A program made the position numbers and the translations under genes. Source: Ramlibacter sp. (GTDB taxonomy: Bacteria; Pseudomonadota; Gammaproteobacteria; Burkholderiales; Burkholderiaceae_C). From it: a stretch of 58,112 bases of DNA. Within the stretch, counting starts at the first letter, position 1; the number at the start of each line of letters is the position of its first letter. Under the pieces are notes generated by a model. That model made no database searches and was not told the DNA's origin. It worked only from the letters and a program-made list of their open reading frames with translations. This document shows, one piece after another, positions 33,446 through 45,097 of the stretch. The stretch is from positions 1 to 58,112 of the forward strand of contig JAQGMS010000277.1 of NCBI GenBank assembly GCA_028292245.1, in the 5' to 3' direction.

Positions 33446-34198
33446 CTATTTGCTGCGCGCCAGGAAGGCGGCAACGAGGTCGTGTGTCTGGGGATGGAGC
33501 AGGCAACTGCGCACGCCTTCGGTCTCCACCGCGAAGCCGCCGGTGCCGGGCTGCGCCGCGGCCTTGATGGCGGCCTTGGCGGCCTGGGCCGCATGCGGCG
33601 GCACGGCGGCGAAGTTCTTCACCACCGCGTCGGCCCGTTCATCGAACTCGGCCAGGGGCACGGCCCATTGCACGATGCCCAGGGCCTTGGCTTCGGCGCC
33701 GCCGATGCGCTCGCCGGCCAGGATCAGGCGCATCGCGGTCGCCTGCCCGCACAGTCTCGGGAGCCGCTGTGTGCCACCGGCGCCCGGCATCAGGCCGAGC
33801 CCGACTTCGGGCAAACCGAGCTTGGCTTCCTCACTGGCAAAACGCAGGTCGCAGGCCAGCGCCAATTCCAGCCCGCCGCCCAGCGCCGTGCCCTTGAGCT
33901 CGGCGAAGGTGGGGCGCGAAAGCGCCTCGATCCGTGCGAACAACTTCTGGTAGCGCCGGCCGGGACCGAGCCGCTCTTCGATCGACAGCGTGAAGTTCTC
34001 GTCGATCTGCTTCAGGTCGGCGCCGCCGGAAAACAACTTGAGCGCGCTGCGCAACCGCAGGATCGACCAGTCGGTACGCGGCTCCAGCTCGTCCAGGACG
34101 GCGTGGAAGCCGGCGACCCAGGCGTCGTTCATCGCATTGACCGGCGCGCGGCTCATGGTGACGGTGGCGACCGAATTGGCAACGAGGGTGTCGAACAT
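33446..34198 (-). CDS. Enoyl-CoA hydratase family (possible BadK role)
   Basis: 250 residues. Oxyanion regions LFSGGADLKQ and GTALGGGLELALACDLRFA, and the canonical catalytic-Glu loop LPEVGLGLMPGAGGTQRLPR are intact, so hydratase activity is expected. The start at 34198 is chosen by the family N-terminus. Lying between FadH-like and BadH-like genes, it could hydrate the ring 1-ene-carboxyl-CoA before BadH oxidation. Confidence 0.9.
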   Translation of the reverse strand: MFDTLVANSVATVTMSRAPVNAMNDAWVAGFHAVLDELEPRTDWSILRLRSALKLFSGGADLKQIDENFTLSIEERLGPGRRYQKLFARIEALSRPTFAELKGTALGGGLELALACDLRFASEEAKLGLPEVGLGLMPGAGGTQRLPRLCGQATAMRLILAGERIGGAEAKALGIVQWAVPLAEFDERADAVVKNFAAVPPHAAQAAKAAIKAAAQPGTGGFAVETEGVRSCLLHPQTHDLVAAFLARSK

Positions 34199-34208
34199 CT
34201 TGTAGTTC

Positions 34209-37052
<2,844 letters not shown>

Positions 37053-37068
37053 CTAAGAGTGGGGCCGC

Positions 37069-37983
37069 TCAGATCGGGTCCCAGGAAAACACGTCCTGGG
37101 AGCGCTCGAGCGGCGTGAATTGGGCGCGCATGGCGGGGATCGCCTGCTGCGCGATGCGTTCGGGCGTCCAGCCTTGCGCGTTGTGCACGGAGCGCACCGG
37201 GCGCGGCTGCGAGAACAGGAAGATCTCGTTGGCGCGCACGCCGAAGATCTGGCCGGTCACTTCCTTGGCGAGGTCGCTTGCCAGGTACACGGCCAGCGGC
37301 GCGATCTTGGCGGTCTCCATCGTCTTGAGCCGGTTCACCCGCTCCACTTGGTCGGGCGTTTCGGTCGGGATGCTGCTGATCATGCGGCTCCACGCGAACG
37401 GCGCGATGCAGTTGGAGCGCACGTTGAATTTCGCCATGTCCAGCGCGACCGAGCGCGACAGGCCGGCGATGCCGAGCTTGGCCGCCATGTAATTGGCCTG
37501 GCCGTAGTTGCCGATCAGTGCCGAGGTCGAAGTCATGTTGACCAGCGAGCCGGTGTTCTCGGTCTTGAAATGCGGGGCGGCGGCGCGCGCCATGAAGAAC
37601 GAGCCGTTCAGGTGCACGTCGAGCACCGTCTTCCATTCCTCGATCGACATGTTGAAGAAGAAGCGGTCGCGCAGGATGCCCGCGTTGTTGACCACGCAGT
37701 CGATGCGCCCGAAGGTGTCGACTGCCGTTGCGACGATCTTCTGCGCCGATTCCCAGCCCGCGACACTCTCGGTGCTGGCGACGGCCTTGCCGTCCAGCGC
37801 CTTGATCTCGTCGACCACCTTCTGCGCCGGGCCCTGGTCGGCGCCAACGCCGGTCAGCGAGGCGCCGAGGTCGTTGACGACGACCGATGCGCCTTCGGCC
37901 GCCATCGCCAGCGCGATGTCGCGCCCGATGCCACCACCGGCGCCGGTCACCACCACCACTTTTCCGTTCAATAGCCCGGCCAT
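37069..37983 (-). CDS. SDR-family 3-hydroxyacyl-CoA dehydrogenase (HSD17B4-type)
   Basis: 304 residues. TGAGGGIGRDIALAMAAEGASVVVNDLG and the inserted GADQGPAQKVVDEI segment are typical of multifunctional-enzyme-type SDRs. Catalytic MTSTSALIGNYGQANYMAAK carries Ser, Tyr and Lys. The C-terminal ~50 residues (ERIAQQAIPAMRAQF) are an extension usual in this subfamily. It would oxidise (3R)-hydroxyacyl-CoA, matching the MaoC-type hydratase encoded nearby. A 32-bp gap separates it from the BadI-like gene. Confidence 0.9.
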   Translation of the reverse strand: MAGLLNGKVVVVTGAGGGIGRDIALAMAAEGASVVVNDLGASLTGVGADQGPAQKVVDEIKALDGKAVASTESVAGWESAQKIVATAVDTFGRIDCVVNNAGILRDRFFFNMSIEEWKTVLDVHLNGSFFMARAAAPHFKTENTGSLVNMTSTSALIGNYGQANYMAAKLGIAGLSRSVALDMAKFNVRSNCIAPFAWSRMISSIPTETPDQVERVNRLKTMETAKIAPLAVYLASDLAKEVTGQIFGVRANEIFLFSQPRPVRSVHNAQGWTPERIAQQAIPAMRAQFTPLERSQDVFSWDPI

Positions 37984-38025
37984 CTTGTCTCCTTCACCTT
38001 CAAATGTTGTTTGCCGCGGTCCGGC

Positions 38026-39204
38026 TCAGACGGCCTGCGCGGTCCGTAGCGCCTCGATGTCGCCCTTGCCGAAACCCAGCTCGGCCAATATCGCGCCGGT
38101 GTGTTCGCCCAGCGCGGGCACCGGGCCCATCAGCGGGTCGTCCTTGCGGCTCATGCCCGGCGGCAGCAGCGCGCGCAGCGGGCCGACCGGGGACGCGACT
38201 TCGGTCCAGCGGTCCCGCGCCTTGAGCTGCGGGTGCTCCCAGACTTCCTGCATGGAATTCATTCTTGCGTTGGCGATGCCAGCCCCATCCAGCCGCTCGA
38301 CGACCTGCGGGCCGGTCAACTTGCTGAACACACCGTCGATGAGCGCCCTCAGGGGCTCGCGCGCGCCGACGCGCAACGCGTTGCCCGCGTAGGCGGGATC
38401 AGTCGCCAGACCCGGCTGCTCCAGCACCTTGTGGCAGAAGGCGGCCCACTCGCGCTCGTTCTGCACCGCCAGGATCACGGTGGCGCCATCGCCGGCATGG
38501 AAGGGGCCATAGGGAAAGATCGCCGCGTGCGAGGCGCCCGCGCGCGGCGGCGGCTCGGCGCCGTCGTAGGTGTAGTAGAGCGCGTAGCTGGTCCACTCGG
38601 TCATCGCTTCGAGCATCGAGATCTCGACGTGCGAGCCCTTGCCCGTCGTATGCCGGCGCAGCAGCGCCGCCAGGATGTTGCTGTAGGCGTACATGCCGGC
38701 CGCGATGTCGGCGACCGAGGCGCCCGTCTTGGCCGGCTCGTCTTGCGAGCCGGTGATCGACACCAGGCCCGACTCGCTCTGGATCAGCAGGTCGTAGGCC
38801 TTCTTGTCGCGGTAGGGGCCGTCCGGGCCGTAGCCGGAGATGTCGCACAGGATGGTGGTGGGTTTGCGCCGGCTCACCTCGGGCCATGAGAGGCCGAGCC
38901 GCGCCGCCGCGCCGGGCGCGAGGTTCTGCACCACGATGTCGGCCTTGGCCAGCAGCGCGTCCAGCACCGGCCGGGCGCCGGGATGCTTGATGTCCAGCGT
39001 GATGCTTTCCTTGGAGCGGTTCACCCACACGAAGTGCGAGGCCAGGCCGCGCGTGCGCGAGTCGTAGCCGCGGGCGAAGTCGCCCGAGCCGGGCCGCTCG
39101 ACCTTGATCACGCGCGCGCCGAGGTCGGCCAGGTGCCGCGTGCAATAGGGCGCGGCGATCGCGTGTTCGAACGTGAGGACCGTGATCCCTTCGAGCGTTC
39201 TCAT
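38026..39204 (-). CDS. Class III CoA-transferase (CaiB/BaiF family)
   Basis: 392 residues. Family start LEGITVLTFEHAIAAPYCTR, then GARVIKVERPGSGDFARGYD, KKAYDLLIQSESG, and catalytic Asp166 in GASVADIAAGMYAYSN. The arrangement is that of dicarboxylate or mesaconyl-type transferases, but the acids involved cannot be read from the sequence. It lies directly after the ACAD gene (12 bp), so it may activate the substrate that the ACAD oxidises. Confidence 0.9.
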   Translation of the reverse strand: MRTLEGITVLTFEHAIAAPYCTRHLADLGARVIKVERPGSGDFARGYDSRTRGLASHFVWVNRSKESITLDIKHPGARPVLDALLAKADIVVQNLAPGAAARLGLSWPEVSRRKPTTILCDISGYGPDGPYRDKKAYDLLIQSESGLVSITGSQDEPAKTGASVADIAAGMYAYSNILAALLRRHTTGKGSHVEISMLEAMTEWTSYALYYTYDGAEPPPRAGASHAAIFPYGPFHAGDGATVILAVQNEREWAAFCHKVLEQPGLATDPAYAGNALRVGAREPLRALIDGVFSKLTGPQVVERLDGAGIANARMNSMQEVWEHPQLKARDRWTEVASPVGPLRALLPPGMSRKDDPLMGPVPALGEHTGAILAELGFGKGDIEALRTAQAV

Positions 39205-39216
39205 GGCGTGTGTTTC

Positions 39217-40377
39217 CTAGAACGAGCGCGGCAGCCCGAGCACATGCTCGGCCACGTACGACAGGATCATGTTGGTGGAAATGGGTGCGACCTGGTAGAG
39301 CCGCGTCTCGCGGAACTTGCGCTCCACGTCGTATTCGTGCGCGAAGCCGAAGCCGCCATGGAACTGCAGGCAGGCGTTGGCCGCCTCCCACGACGCGTCG
39401 GCCGCCAGCAGCTTGGCCATGTTGGCTTCGGCACCGCAGGGCTGGGCGGCGTCGAACAGCGACGCCGCCTTGAAGCGCATCAGGTCGGCGGCCTGCAGGT
39501 TGACCCAGGCGCGCGCGATCGGGAACTGCACGCCCTGGTTCCTGCCGATCGGGCGGTCGAACACGATGCGCTCGTTGGCGTACTTGGTGACCTTCTCGAT
39601 GAACCAGTGGGCGTCGCCGATGCATTCGGCTGCGATCAGCGTGCGCTCGGCGTTCAGGCCGTCCAGCAGGTACTTGAAGCCCTTGCCTTCCTGGCCGATC
39701 AGGTTCTCGGCGGGAATTTCCAGGTTGTCGAAGAACAGTTCGTTGGTCTCGTGGTTGACCATGTTGGCGATCGGCCGCACGGTCATCCCCTGCTCGATCG
39801 CGTCGCGGATGTCGACGATGAAGATCGACATGCCGTCGGACTTGCGCGCCACCTTGTCCAGCGGCGTGGTGCGCGCCAAGAGGATCATCAGCTCGGAATG
39901 CTGCACCCGCGAGATGAAGACCTTCTGGCCGTTGACCACGTAGCGGTCGCCCTTGCGCACGGCGGTGGTCTTGACCTTGGTGGTGTCGGTGCCGGTGGTG
40001 GGCTCGGTCACGGCCATCGATTGCAGCCGCAGCTCGCCGGTCGCGATCTTCGGCATGTAGGCCCGCTTCTGCGCATCCGACCCGTGGCGCAGCAGCGTGT
40101 TCATGTTGTACATCTGCCCGTGGCAGGCGCCGGCGTTGCCGCCGCAGCGGTTGATCTCTTCCATGATGACCGAGGCCTCGGCCAGCCCGAGCCCGGAGCC
40201 GCCGAATTCCTGCGGCACCAGCGCGGCCAGCCAGCCGGCCTTGGTGAGCGCATCGACGAATTGCTCGGGATACGCCTTTTCTTCGTCGACCTTGCGGAAG
40301 TAGTCCGCCGGAAGCTGCGCGACCAGGCCACGGATGGCGTCCCGGATGTCCTGGTAGGCGTCTTGTGTGCTGAGCAT
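39217..40377 (-). CDS. Acyl-CoA dehydrogenase (isovaleryl/long-chain type active site)
   Basis: 386 residues. MAVTEPTTGTDTTKVKT, VNGQKVFISR, then DRPIGRNQGVQFPIARAWVNL and LQFHGGFGFAHEYDVERKFRETRLYQVAPIS. At the usual C-terminal position there is VAP rather than EGT; the Glu in LNAERTLIAAE is the likely catalytic base. First gene of the unit ending at 31886, 31 bp downstream of module B. Confidence 0.9.
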   Translation of the reverse strand: MLSTQDAYQDIRDAIRGLVAQLPADYFRKVDEEKAYPEQFVDALTKAGWLAALVPQEFGGSGLGLAEASVIMEEINRCGGNAGACHGQMYNMNTLLRHGSDAQKRAYMPKIATGELRLQSMAVTEPTTGTDTTKVKTTAVRKGDRYVVNGQKVFISRVQHSELMILLARTTPLDKVARKSDGMSIFIVDIRDAIEQGMTVRPIANMVNHETNELFFDNLEIPAENLIGQEGKGFKYLLDGLNAERTLIAAECIGDAHWFIEKVTKYANERIVFDRPIGRNQGVQFPIARAWVNLQAADLMRFKAASLFDAAQPCGAEANMAKLLAADASWEAANACLQFHGGFGFAHEYDVERKFRETRLYQVAPISTNMILSYVAEHVLGLPRSF

Positions 40378-40407
40378 GCAGTGAGCTTCGCTTGATCGCC
40401 CCCCGGT

Positions 40408-40447
40408 GACAATGGAATTGTTTTAGGGTCGATTGAGTTAATCTAAA
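40408..40447 (-). promoter_or_regulatory. Conserved 40-bp module B
   Basis: Minus-strand reading starts TTTAGATTAACTCAATCGAC and ends CCTAAAACAATTCCATTGTC. The left part is a TTnA-N7-TCAA dyad with T-N11-A; the right part holds a second dyad ACAA-N5-TTGT. It overlaps the last three codons of the MaoC gene and precedes the ACAD start by about 30 bp, so the ACAD unit has its own promoter. Followed by CACCGGGGGG, also seen after module C. Confidence 0.65.
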
Positions 40448-41304
40448 TGAATGTCCGCGCGGCCGTGGCTCAGCACGGCGGCGCCGCGGGCCGGGACTGT
40501 GGCGCGAAATGACGCGACAATGCCGTCCACCCAGCTTTCGACGCGGATGGTGTCGCCGGCGTACGCCGGGCCGCTGAAACGGCAGGCCAGCGACGCCAGC
40601 CGGCGCGGATCTCCCGCGCACGCCATTTCGATGACGCAATGGCCGGCCACGCCGAAGGTCCAAAGGCCATGCGCGAGCGGCCGCGCATAACCGGCGCGCG
40701 CCGCCACCGCGGGGTCGGCGTGCAGGGGGTTGAGGTCGGCCGACAGGCGATAGATGAGCGAAGCCTGCGGGCTGGTCTGGAAATCCATCGTCGCATCGGG
40801 TGCGCGCCCGGGCAGCGGATGCGGCGGCGCCGGCAGTGCCGTAGTGCCACCCTGGCCGCCGTCGCCGCGGGCCAAAGTCACGACGCTCACGTCGGCCAGC
40901 GAGCGGCCGGTGGCCTTGTCGCTGATGCTTCGATGCGAATAGATCAGCGCGCCCTTGCCGGCACCCTTGTCGATGACCTGGGTGATGCGGGTCTGTGCGA
41001 CGACCGTGCCGCCGGGCGGTATCGGGTTGTGCAGCCGCAGCCCCTGCTCGACATGCACGATGTTCTGCCAGTCGAGCCCGAACTCCGGATCCCTCGCCCA
41101 ATGCCCCGGATAGGCCAGCGTCACCGCCAGCGTCGGCAGCACCTGCAGCCCGCCCTCGGTCTGCTCGTACACGTAGCGCAATTGCCGGGGGTCGGTCGGA
41201 TCGAGGCCGATGCCCAGGCCCAGCGCGTACAGGATCGCGTCGCGTTCCGTGTAGTGGTGTTCCTCCACCGGAAACGCCTTGGCCAGCAGCCGCGCGGCGT
41301 TCAT
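40438..41304 (-). CDS. MaoC/hydratase-2-family dehydratase (double hot-dog)
   Basis: 288 residues. The N-terminal half is a degenerate hot dog; the C-terminal half has the catalytic motif [22 protein letters not shown] with Asp190 and His195, then [11 protein letters not shown]. This is the arrangement of eukaryotic-like (R)-specific enoyl-CoA hydratase 2. It produces (3R)-hydroxyacyl-CoA, fitting the HSD17B4-type SDR at 37069. It follows the Bug receptor gene by 7 bp and probably shares its transcript. Confidence 0.9.
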   Translation of the reverse strand: MNAARLLAKAFPVEEHHYTERDAILYALGLGIGLDPTDPRQLRYVYEQTEGGLQVLPTLAVTLAYPGHWARDPEFGLDWQNIVHVEQGLRLHNPIPPGGTVVAQTRITQVIDKGAGKGALIYSHRSISDKATGRSLADVSVVTLARGDGGQGGTTALPAPPHPLPGRAPDATMDFQTSPQASLIYRLSADLNPLHADPAVAARAGYARPLAHGLWTFGVAGHCVIEMACAGDPRRLASLACRFSGPAYAGDTIRVESWVDGIVASFRATVPARGAAVLSHGRADIHLD

Positions 41305-41311
41305 GGCCTGG

Positions 41312-42280
41312 CTAGCGCGCGGCCTTGGGTATGTTCTTCAGCGTGACCGCCCAGCGCTCGTACTCGCGCTTTTGCCGGGCGTCGAGTTCGGCGGGCGTGT
41401 TGAGCATGGTCTCGTAGCCAAGCTTGGCGAGCGTGGCCGTGAACTCCGGCGAGCGCTGGATGCGCTGCAGTTCCGTGTTGACGCGCTTGACCATGTCGGG
41501 CGGCAGCCCGGCCGGGCCGTAGAGCGCGAACCAGCCGACATGCTCGAAACCGGGAATGGTGTCCGCGACCGGGGGCACTTCGGGCAGCAGCGGATGGCGC
41601 TTGGTGCCGGTGGTCGCAAGGGCGCGCACCTTGCCTTCACGGATCAGGCCCACCACGCCGCCGACGATGTCGACGATCAGGTCGATGTGGCCGCCCATCA
41701 GGTCCACCACGGATTGCGCGGCGCCCTTGTACGGCACATAGGTGAAGGTGGTGCCGGTCTGCTGCGTCATCAGCACCGTGGCCAGGTGGTTGCCGGTGCC
41801 GGAACCGGTGGTGCCGAAGGTCAGCTTGCCCGGCTGGCTGCGCCCGATGGCGATCAGGTCGGCCATCGTCTTGATCGGCGACGCGGCCGCCACGACCACC
41901 GCGTACTGGAACGACGCGAAACCGCCGATCGGCGTGAAGGCCTTCATGGTGTCGTACGGCAACGGCGCTTCGGACAGGTGCGGCATCATCGTCTGCAGGC
42001 TGTTCGGGATCGTGCCCAGGGTGTAGCCGTCCGGCGCGGCGCGGGCGAGGCGCTCGAGGCCGACCACGCCGGCCGCGCCCGTCACGTTCTCCACCACGAC
42101 GGATTGGCCCAGCGCCGTGGACAGCTGCTCAGCCGCAAGGCGCGAAAAGACATCCGTGGCGCCGCCCGCCGCGAACGGAACCAGCCACTTGATCGGCCGG
42201 CTCGGCCAGCTTTGCGCGTAGGCCGCGGGAACGGCGGCAGCGGCGATCGCGCCCAGCGCGACTCTTCTATTGATATTCAA
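41312..42280 (-). CDS. Bug/TctC-family tripartite tricarboxylate receptor
   Basis: 322 residues. Signal MNINRRVALGAIAAAAVPAAYAQS, then PIKWLVPFAAGGATDVFSRL, ENVTGAAG, APDGYTLGTIPNS and VPYKGAAQSVVDLMGG. Transcribed divergently from the LysR gene, with module C in the 111-bp gap pointing toward this gene. It probably forms a two-gene unit with the MaoC gene. Confidence 0.93.
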   Translation of the reverse strand: MNINRRVALGAIAAAAVPAAYAQSWPSRPIKWLVPFAAGGATDVFSRLAAEQLSTALGQSVVVENVTGAAGVVGLERLARAAPDGYTLGTIPNSLQTMMPHLSEAPLPYDTMKAFTPIGGFASFQYAVVVAAASPIKTMADLIAIGRSQPGKLTFGTTGSGTGNHLATVLMTQQTGTTFTYVPYKGAAQSVVDLMGGHIDLIVDIVGGVVGLIREGKVRALATTGTKRHPLLPEVPPVADTIPGFEHVGWFALYGPAGLPPDMVKRVNTELQRIQRSPEFTATLAKLGYETMLNTPAELDARQKREYERWAVTLKNIPKAAR

Positions 42281-42330
42281 GGCTGTCTCCAGTGATCAGG
42301 GCTCCCAGCTTGGCGCCCGCACCCCCCTGT

Positions 42331-42370
42331 GACAATGGATTTGTTCTATCATCGGTTGAGTAAATCTAAA
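42331..42370 (-). promoter_or_regulatory. Conserved 40-bp module C, between lysR and the divergent Bug gene
   Basis: Minus-strand reading starts TTTAGATTTACTCAACCGAT and ends ATAGAACAAATCCATTGTC. The central box is identical to that at 18778. Position in a LysR divergent intergenic region is where an autoregulatory LTTR site is expected; the lysR start is 22 bp from the box. The 3' neighbour CACAGGGGGG resembles the sequence after module B. Confidence 0.65.
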
Positions 42371-42391
42371 TCCAACTGAGACAAGAGACAC

Positions 42392-43315
42392 ATGCGGGAT
42401 TTGCCTCCGCTCAATGCGCTGCGCGCATTCGTTTCGACTGCCAAGCACCTCAGCGCCACCAAGGCCGCTGCCGAACTGCACGTCACGCTCGGCGCCGTCA
42501 GCCACCAGTTGCGCGCGCTCGAGGAGTTCCTGGGCGTGGAACTGTTCGTCCGCGGGCACCGGCAATTGAGCCTGACCGAGCAGGGCGAGCGGTACTTCGG
42601 CGCGGTGTCCGCTGCGTTCGAATCGATCCGCGCGGCAACCGGCGTGCTCAAGCACCCCAGCCTGAAGGACATCCTGAAGGTCCGTGCCTACACCACCTTT
42701 TCGCTGCGCTGGCTGATCCCCCGGCTCTCCAGTTTCTACGCCGGCAACCGCTCGGTGGAACTGGTGCTGTCCACCGGCAACGAGCCGGTCGATTTCAACC
42801 GCGAAAAGCTCGACTTCGCCATCCGGCTCGGGCACGGCATCTGGCCCGGCGCGATCGCGGAAAAACTCATCCCCAACGTGCTGGCTCCGGTATGCCATCC
42901 GTCGCTGCTCGCACGCGGCCCGGCGATCGAAAAGCCGGCCGACCTGGTCAACCACGTGCTGCTGCAATCGACCTGGGCCGAGCGGCGCGACGACTGGCAC
43001 GAATGGCTGCGCGCCGAAGGGGTCGAGCCGGTCGATGATTTCAGCTTCCTGTATTTCGAGAGCTCCGCGCTGAGCTATCAGGCGGCGCTGGAAGGCCAGG
43101 GCTTCGCGATGGCGCAATTGGCGCTGATCCAGGACGACCTGGCGGCGGGGCGGCTGGTTTGCCCGTTCGACCGTCACCTGGACAAGGGCGACTTCACCTA
43201 TTACTTGATCTACCCGGAGAACCGGCGCCTGTCCCCGCAGATGAAGAGCTTTCGCGACTGGCTGATGGCGCAGTGCGCCAGCTTCAACGAGGAACCGGTC
43301 GACGAAGCCGCCTGA
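42392..43315 (+). CDS. LysR-family transcriptional regulator (GcvA-like)
   Basis: 307 residues. Winged helix-turn-helix at 1-65 (LNALRAFVSTAKHLSATKAAAELHVTLGAVSHQLRALEE), then the RGHRQLSLTEQG linker and a two-lobed effector domain. HTH and effector domain resemble the GcvA/AmpR branch. It is the only regulator in the window, placed at the centre of the supercluster and next to module C. It is therefore the prime candidate to read the repeated T-N11-A boxes. The effector is unknown, possibly a pathway CoA-ester or the free acid. Confidence 0.93.
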   Translation: MRDLPPLNALRAFVSTAKHLSATKAAAELHVTLGAVSHQLRALEEFLGVELFVRGHRQLSLTEQGERYFGAVSAAFESIRAATGVLKHPSLKDILKVRAYTTFSLRWLIPRLSSFYAGNRSVELVLSTGNEPVDFNREKLDFAIRLGHGIWPGAIAEKLIPNVLAPVCHPSLLARGPAIEKPADLVNHVLLQSTWAERRDDWHEWLRAEGVEPVDDFSFLYFESSALSYQAALEGQGFAMAQLALIQDDLAAGRLVCPFDRHLDKGDFTYYLIYPENRRLSPQMKSFRDWLMAQCASFNEEPVDEAA

Positions 43316-43328
43316 GCGGCCGCGCGGC

Positions 43329-44060
43329 TCAGCCGTAGCAGGCGCCGCCGTCGCAATGAATGACCTGGCCGGTGACGTAGCTCGATCCGGCGCCGAGCAG
43401 GAATTGCGCAACCGCGGCTATTTCGTCGGGCTGCGCCCAGCGCCGCAGCATCACCCCGTCTCGCACCGCGTCGCTGCCACGCAGCAGTGAATCGCGCGTT
43501 CCCAGCGTTTCCACCAGGCCCACGGCGATTCCGTTGACCAGCGCGCGCGGCGCGAGGGACCGCGCAAGCAGGCGCACCATGCGGGCCAGCCCGCCGTACA
43601 CCGATCCGCTGGCGATTTCCCCAGCGCTCCCGGTGCCGGGCGCGGCCGGCGACGTGAGGACGATGCGGCAGGCCTGGCCTTCATCCAGCCGGGGCTGGCA
43701 GCCGTCCGCCAATTGCCAGGCGGCCGCCAGGTCGGCGGCGATGGCGTGATCCCATTCGGGGGGCAGCGTGTCATCGGCGGCGGGCGTTTCCTGATCGCCC
43801 GCGACATGCAGCACGCCATAGATCGGCTGCTGCAGGCCGGACAATGCATCGGCGCAGGCCTTGGGCGTGGCCAGCGACGAACAGGCTCCGGTGAGCCGCC
43901 CCTGCGCGTTGTAGCGCTTGAGCATTTCCGAGAGGCCGGCGCTGTCGGAATCGATCACGTGGACGCGGGCCTGCGCGCGCATCAGGCGGTCGACACAGCT
44001 GCGTCCCACGGCGCTGGCCGCGCCGGAGACGACGATCAGTTTTCCTTCGAGGCTGTCCAT
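43329..44060 (-). CDS. SDR-family protein lacking the catalytic lysine
   Basis: 243 residues. The Rossmann start is VVSGAASAVGRSCVDRL and the end is SYVTGQVIHCDGGACYG. The active-site segment reads SGSVYGGLARMV: Tyr present, Lys replaced by Ala. The loop after strand 4 is shortened (HVAGDQETPAAD). Dehydrogenase activity is doubtful; a binding, regulatory or partner-subunit role is possible. It is convergent with lysR (13-bp gap) and has its own upstream module F. Confidence 0.82.
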   Translation of the reverse strand: MDSLEGKLIVVSGAASAVGRSCVDRLMRAQARVHVIDSDSAGLSEMLKRYNAQGRLTGACSSLATPKACADALSGLQQPIYGVLHVAGDQETPAADDTLPPEWDHAIAADLAAAWQLADGCQPRLDEGQACRIVLTSPAAPGTGSAGEIASGSVYGGLARMVRLLARSLAPRALVNGIAVGLVETLGTRDSLLRGSDAVRDGVMLRRWAQPDEIAAVAQFLLGAGSSYVTGQVIHCDGGACYG

Positions 44061-44138
44061 CCCTGCGCACCTTCAAGTTGGTCTGCGGCCGCACCGCCTG
44101 AGTCACGAAGTTGCATGGTGACCGATGGACAGCGCACT

Positions 44139-44179
44139 GACACTTGACTTTTTCGCGCCGATGCTTGCGGGCAACTCAA
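44139..44179 (-). promoter_or_regulatory. Conserved module F (41-bp variant)
   Basis: Minus-strand reading starts TTGAGTTGCCCGCAA and ends GCGAAAAAGTCAAGTGTC. It has the T-N11-A box and is one base longer than the others between box and A-tract. It faces the degenerate SDR gene starting at 44060. Confidence 0.5.
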
Positions 44180-44205
44180 TCGTCGCCGCAGCCGCCCGTT
44201 TTGGG

Positions 44206-44245
44206 TTGAGGCCAATTCGACCGGCGAAAAAAATCTTCAATTGAG
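44206..44245 (+). promoter_or_regulatory. Conserved 40-bp module E
   Basis: Starts TTGAGGCCAATTCGA and ends AAAAAAATCTTCAATTGAG. The most degenerate left half (no T-N11-A), but the A-tract and TTCAATTG block are in register. It lies 43 bp before the first Liv transporter gene and back to back with module F. Confidence 0.45.
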
Positions 44246-44287
44246 CCGGGCGGCCGGATGGCTGATCATGCGTGAGGAGACATATTC

Positions 44288-45097
44288 ATGACGACAGCCG
44301 AGGTCCTGCGCAGCGGCATCGCACTGTCCGTGGAGGGCGTGTCGGTGTCGTTCGGCGGCATCCACGCATTGACCCGGGTCTCGCTGTCCGCCGCGGCCGG
44401 CCAGATCACCGCCATCATCGGCCCGAACGGCGCCGGCAAGACCAGCGTCTTCAACACCATCTCGGGCTTCTACAAACCCTCGGCGGGACGCGTGCGCCTG
44501 GGCGGCGCCGACATCACGAATGTGCCGGTGCACGCCCGCGCCGGGCTGGGCCTGGCGCGCACCTTCCAGAACGTGGCGCTGTTCCGCGGCCTGTCGGTGC
44601 TGCAGAACATCAAGTTGGGCGGCCACCACCTGATGGAATCGAGCGTGCTGGGCGTCATGGCCTCCAGCGCCGCCGCGCGGCGCGAGGAGCAGGCGCTGCG
44701 CGCCGAGGTCGAGCGGCGCGTGATCGACTTCCTGGAACTGGACAACGTGCGCCACAAGCCGGTGGAAGCGCTCTCCTACGGCCTGCAGAAGCGCGTCGAG
44801 CTGGCGCGGGCGCTGGCGATGCGTCCGAAGGTGCTGCTGCTGGACGAACCGGTGGCCGGCATGAACCGCGAGGAAACCGAGGACATGGCGCGTTTCATCC
44901 TGGACGTGCAGGAGGAATGGGGCGCGACGGTGATCCTGGTCGAGCACGACATGGGCATGGTGATGGACATCTCCAACCATGTGGTGGTGCTGAACTTCGG
45001 CGAGGTGATCGCCGACGGCACCCCCGGCGCGGTCGCCCGGCACCCCGAGGTCATCCGCGCCTACCTGGGCAGCGAAACCGCGGCGGCCGCGCCATGA
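44288..45097 (+). CDS. livG: Branched-chain-amino-acid-type ABC transporter ATPase (LivG family)
   Basis: 269 residues. Walker A GPNGAGKTS, the LivG-specific RTFQNVALFRGLSVLQNI segment, a signature region LSYGLQKRVELARAL, Walker B VLLLDEPVAGMN, and switch His in VEHDMGMVM. The signature is LSYGLQKR, a usual LivG variant. First gene of a complete five-gene importer, overlapping livH by four bases. In this setting the cargo is more likely an organic acid than leucine. Confidence 0.92.
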   Translation: MTTAEVLRSGIALSVEGVSVSFGGIHALTRVSLSAAAGQITAIIGPNGAGKTSVFNTISGFYKPSAGRVRLGGADITNVPVHARAGLGLARTFQNVALFRGLSVLQNIKLGGHHLMESSVLGVMASSAAARREEQALRAEVERRVIDFLELDNVRHKPVEALSYGLQKRVELARALAMRPKVLLLDEPVAGMNREETEDMARFILDVQEEWGATVILVEHDMGMVMDISNHVVVLNFGEVIADGTPGAVARHPEVIRAYLGSETAAAAP

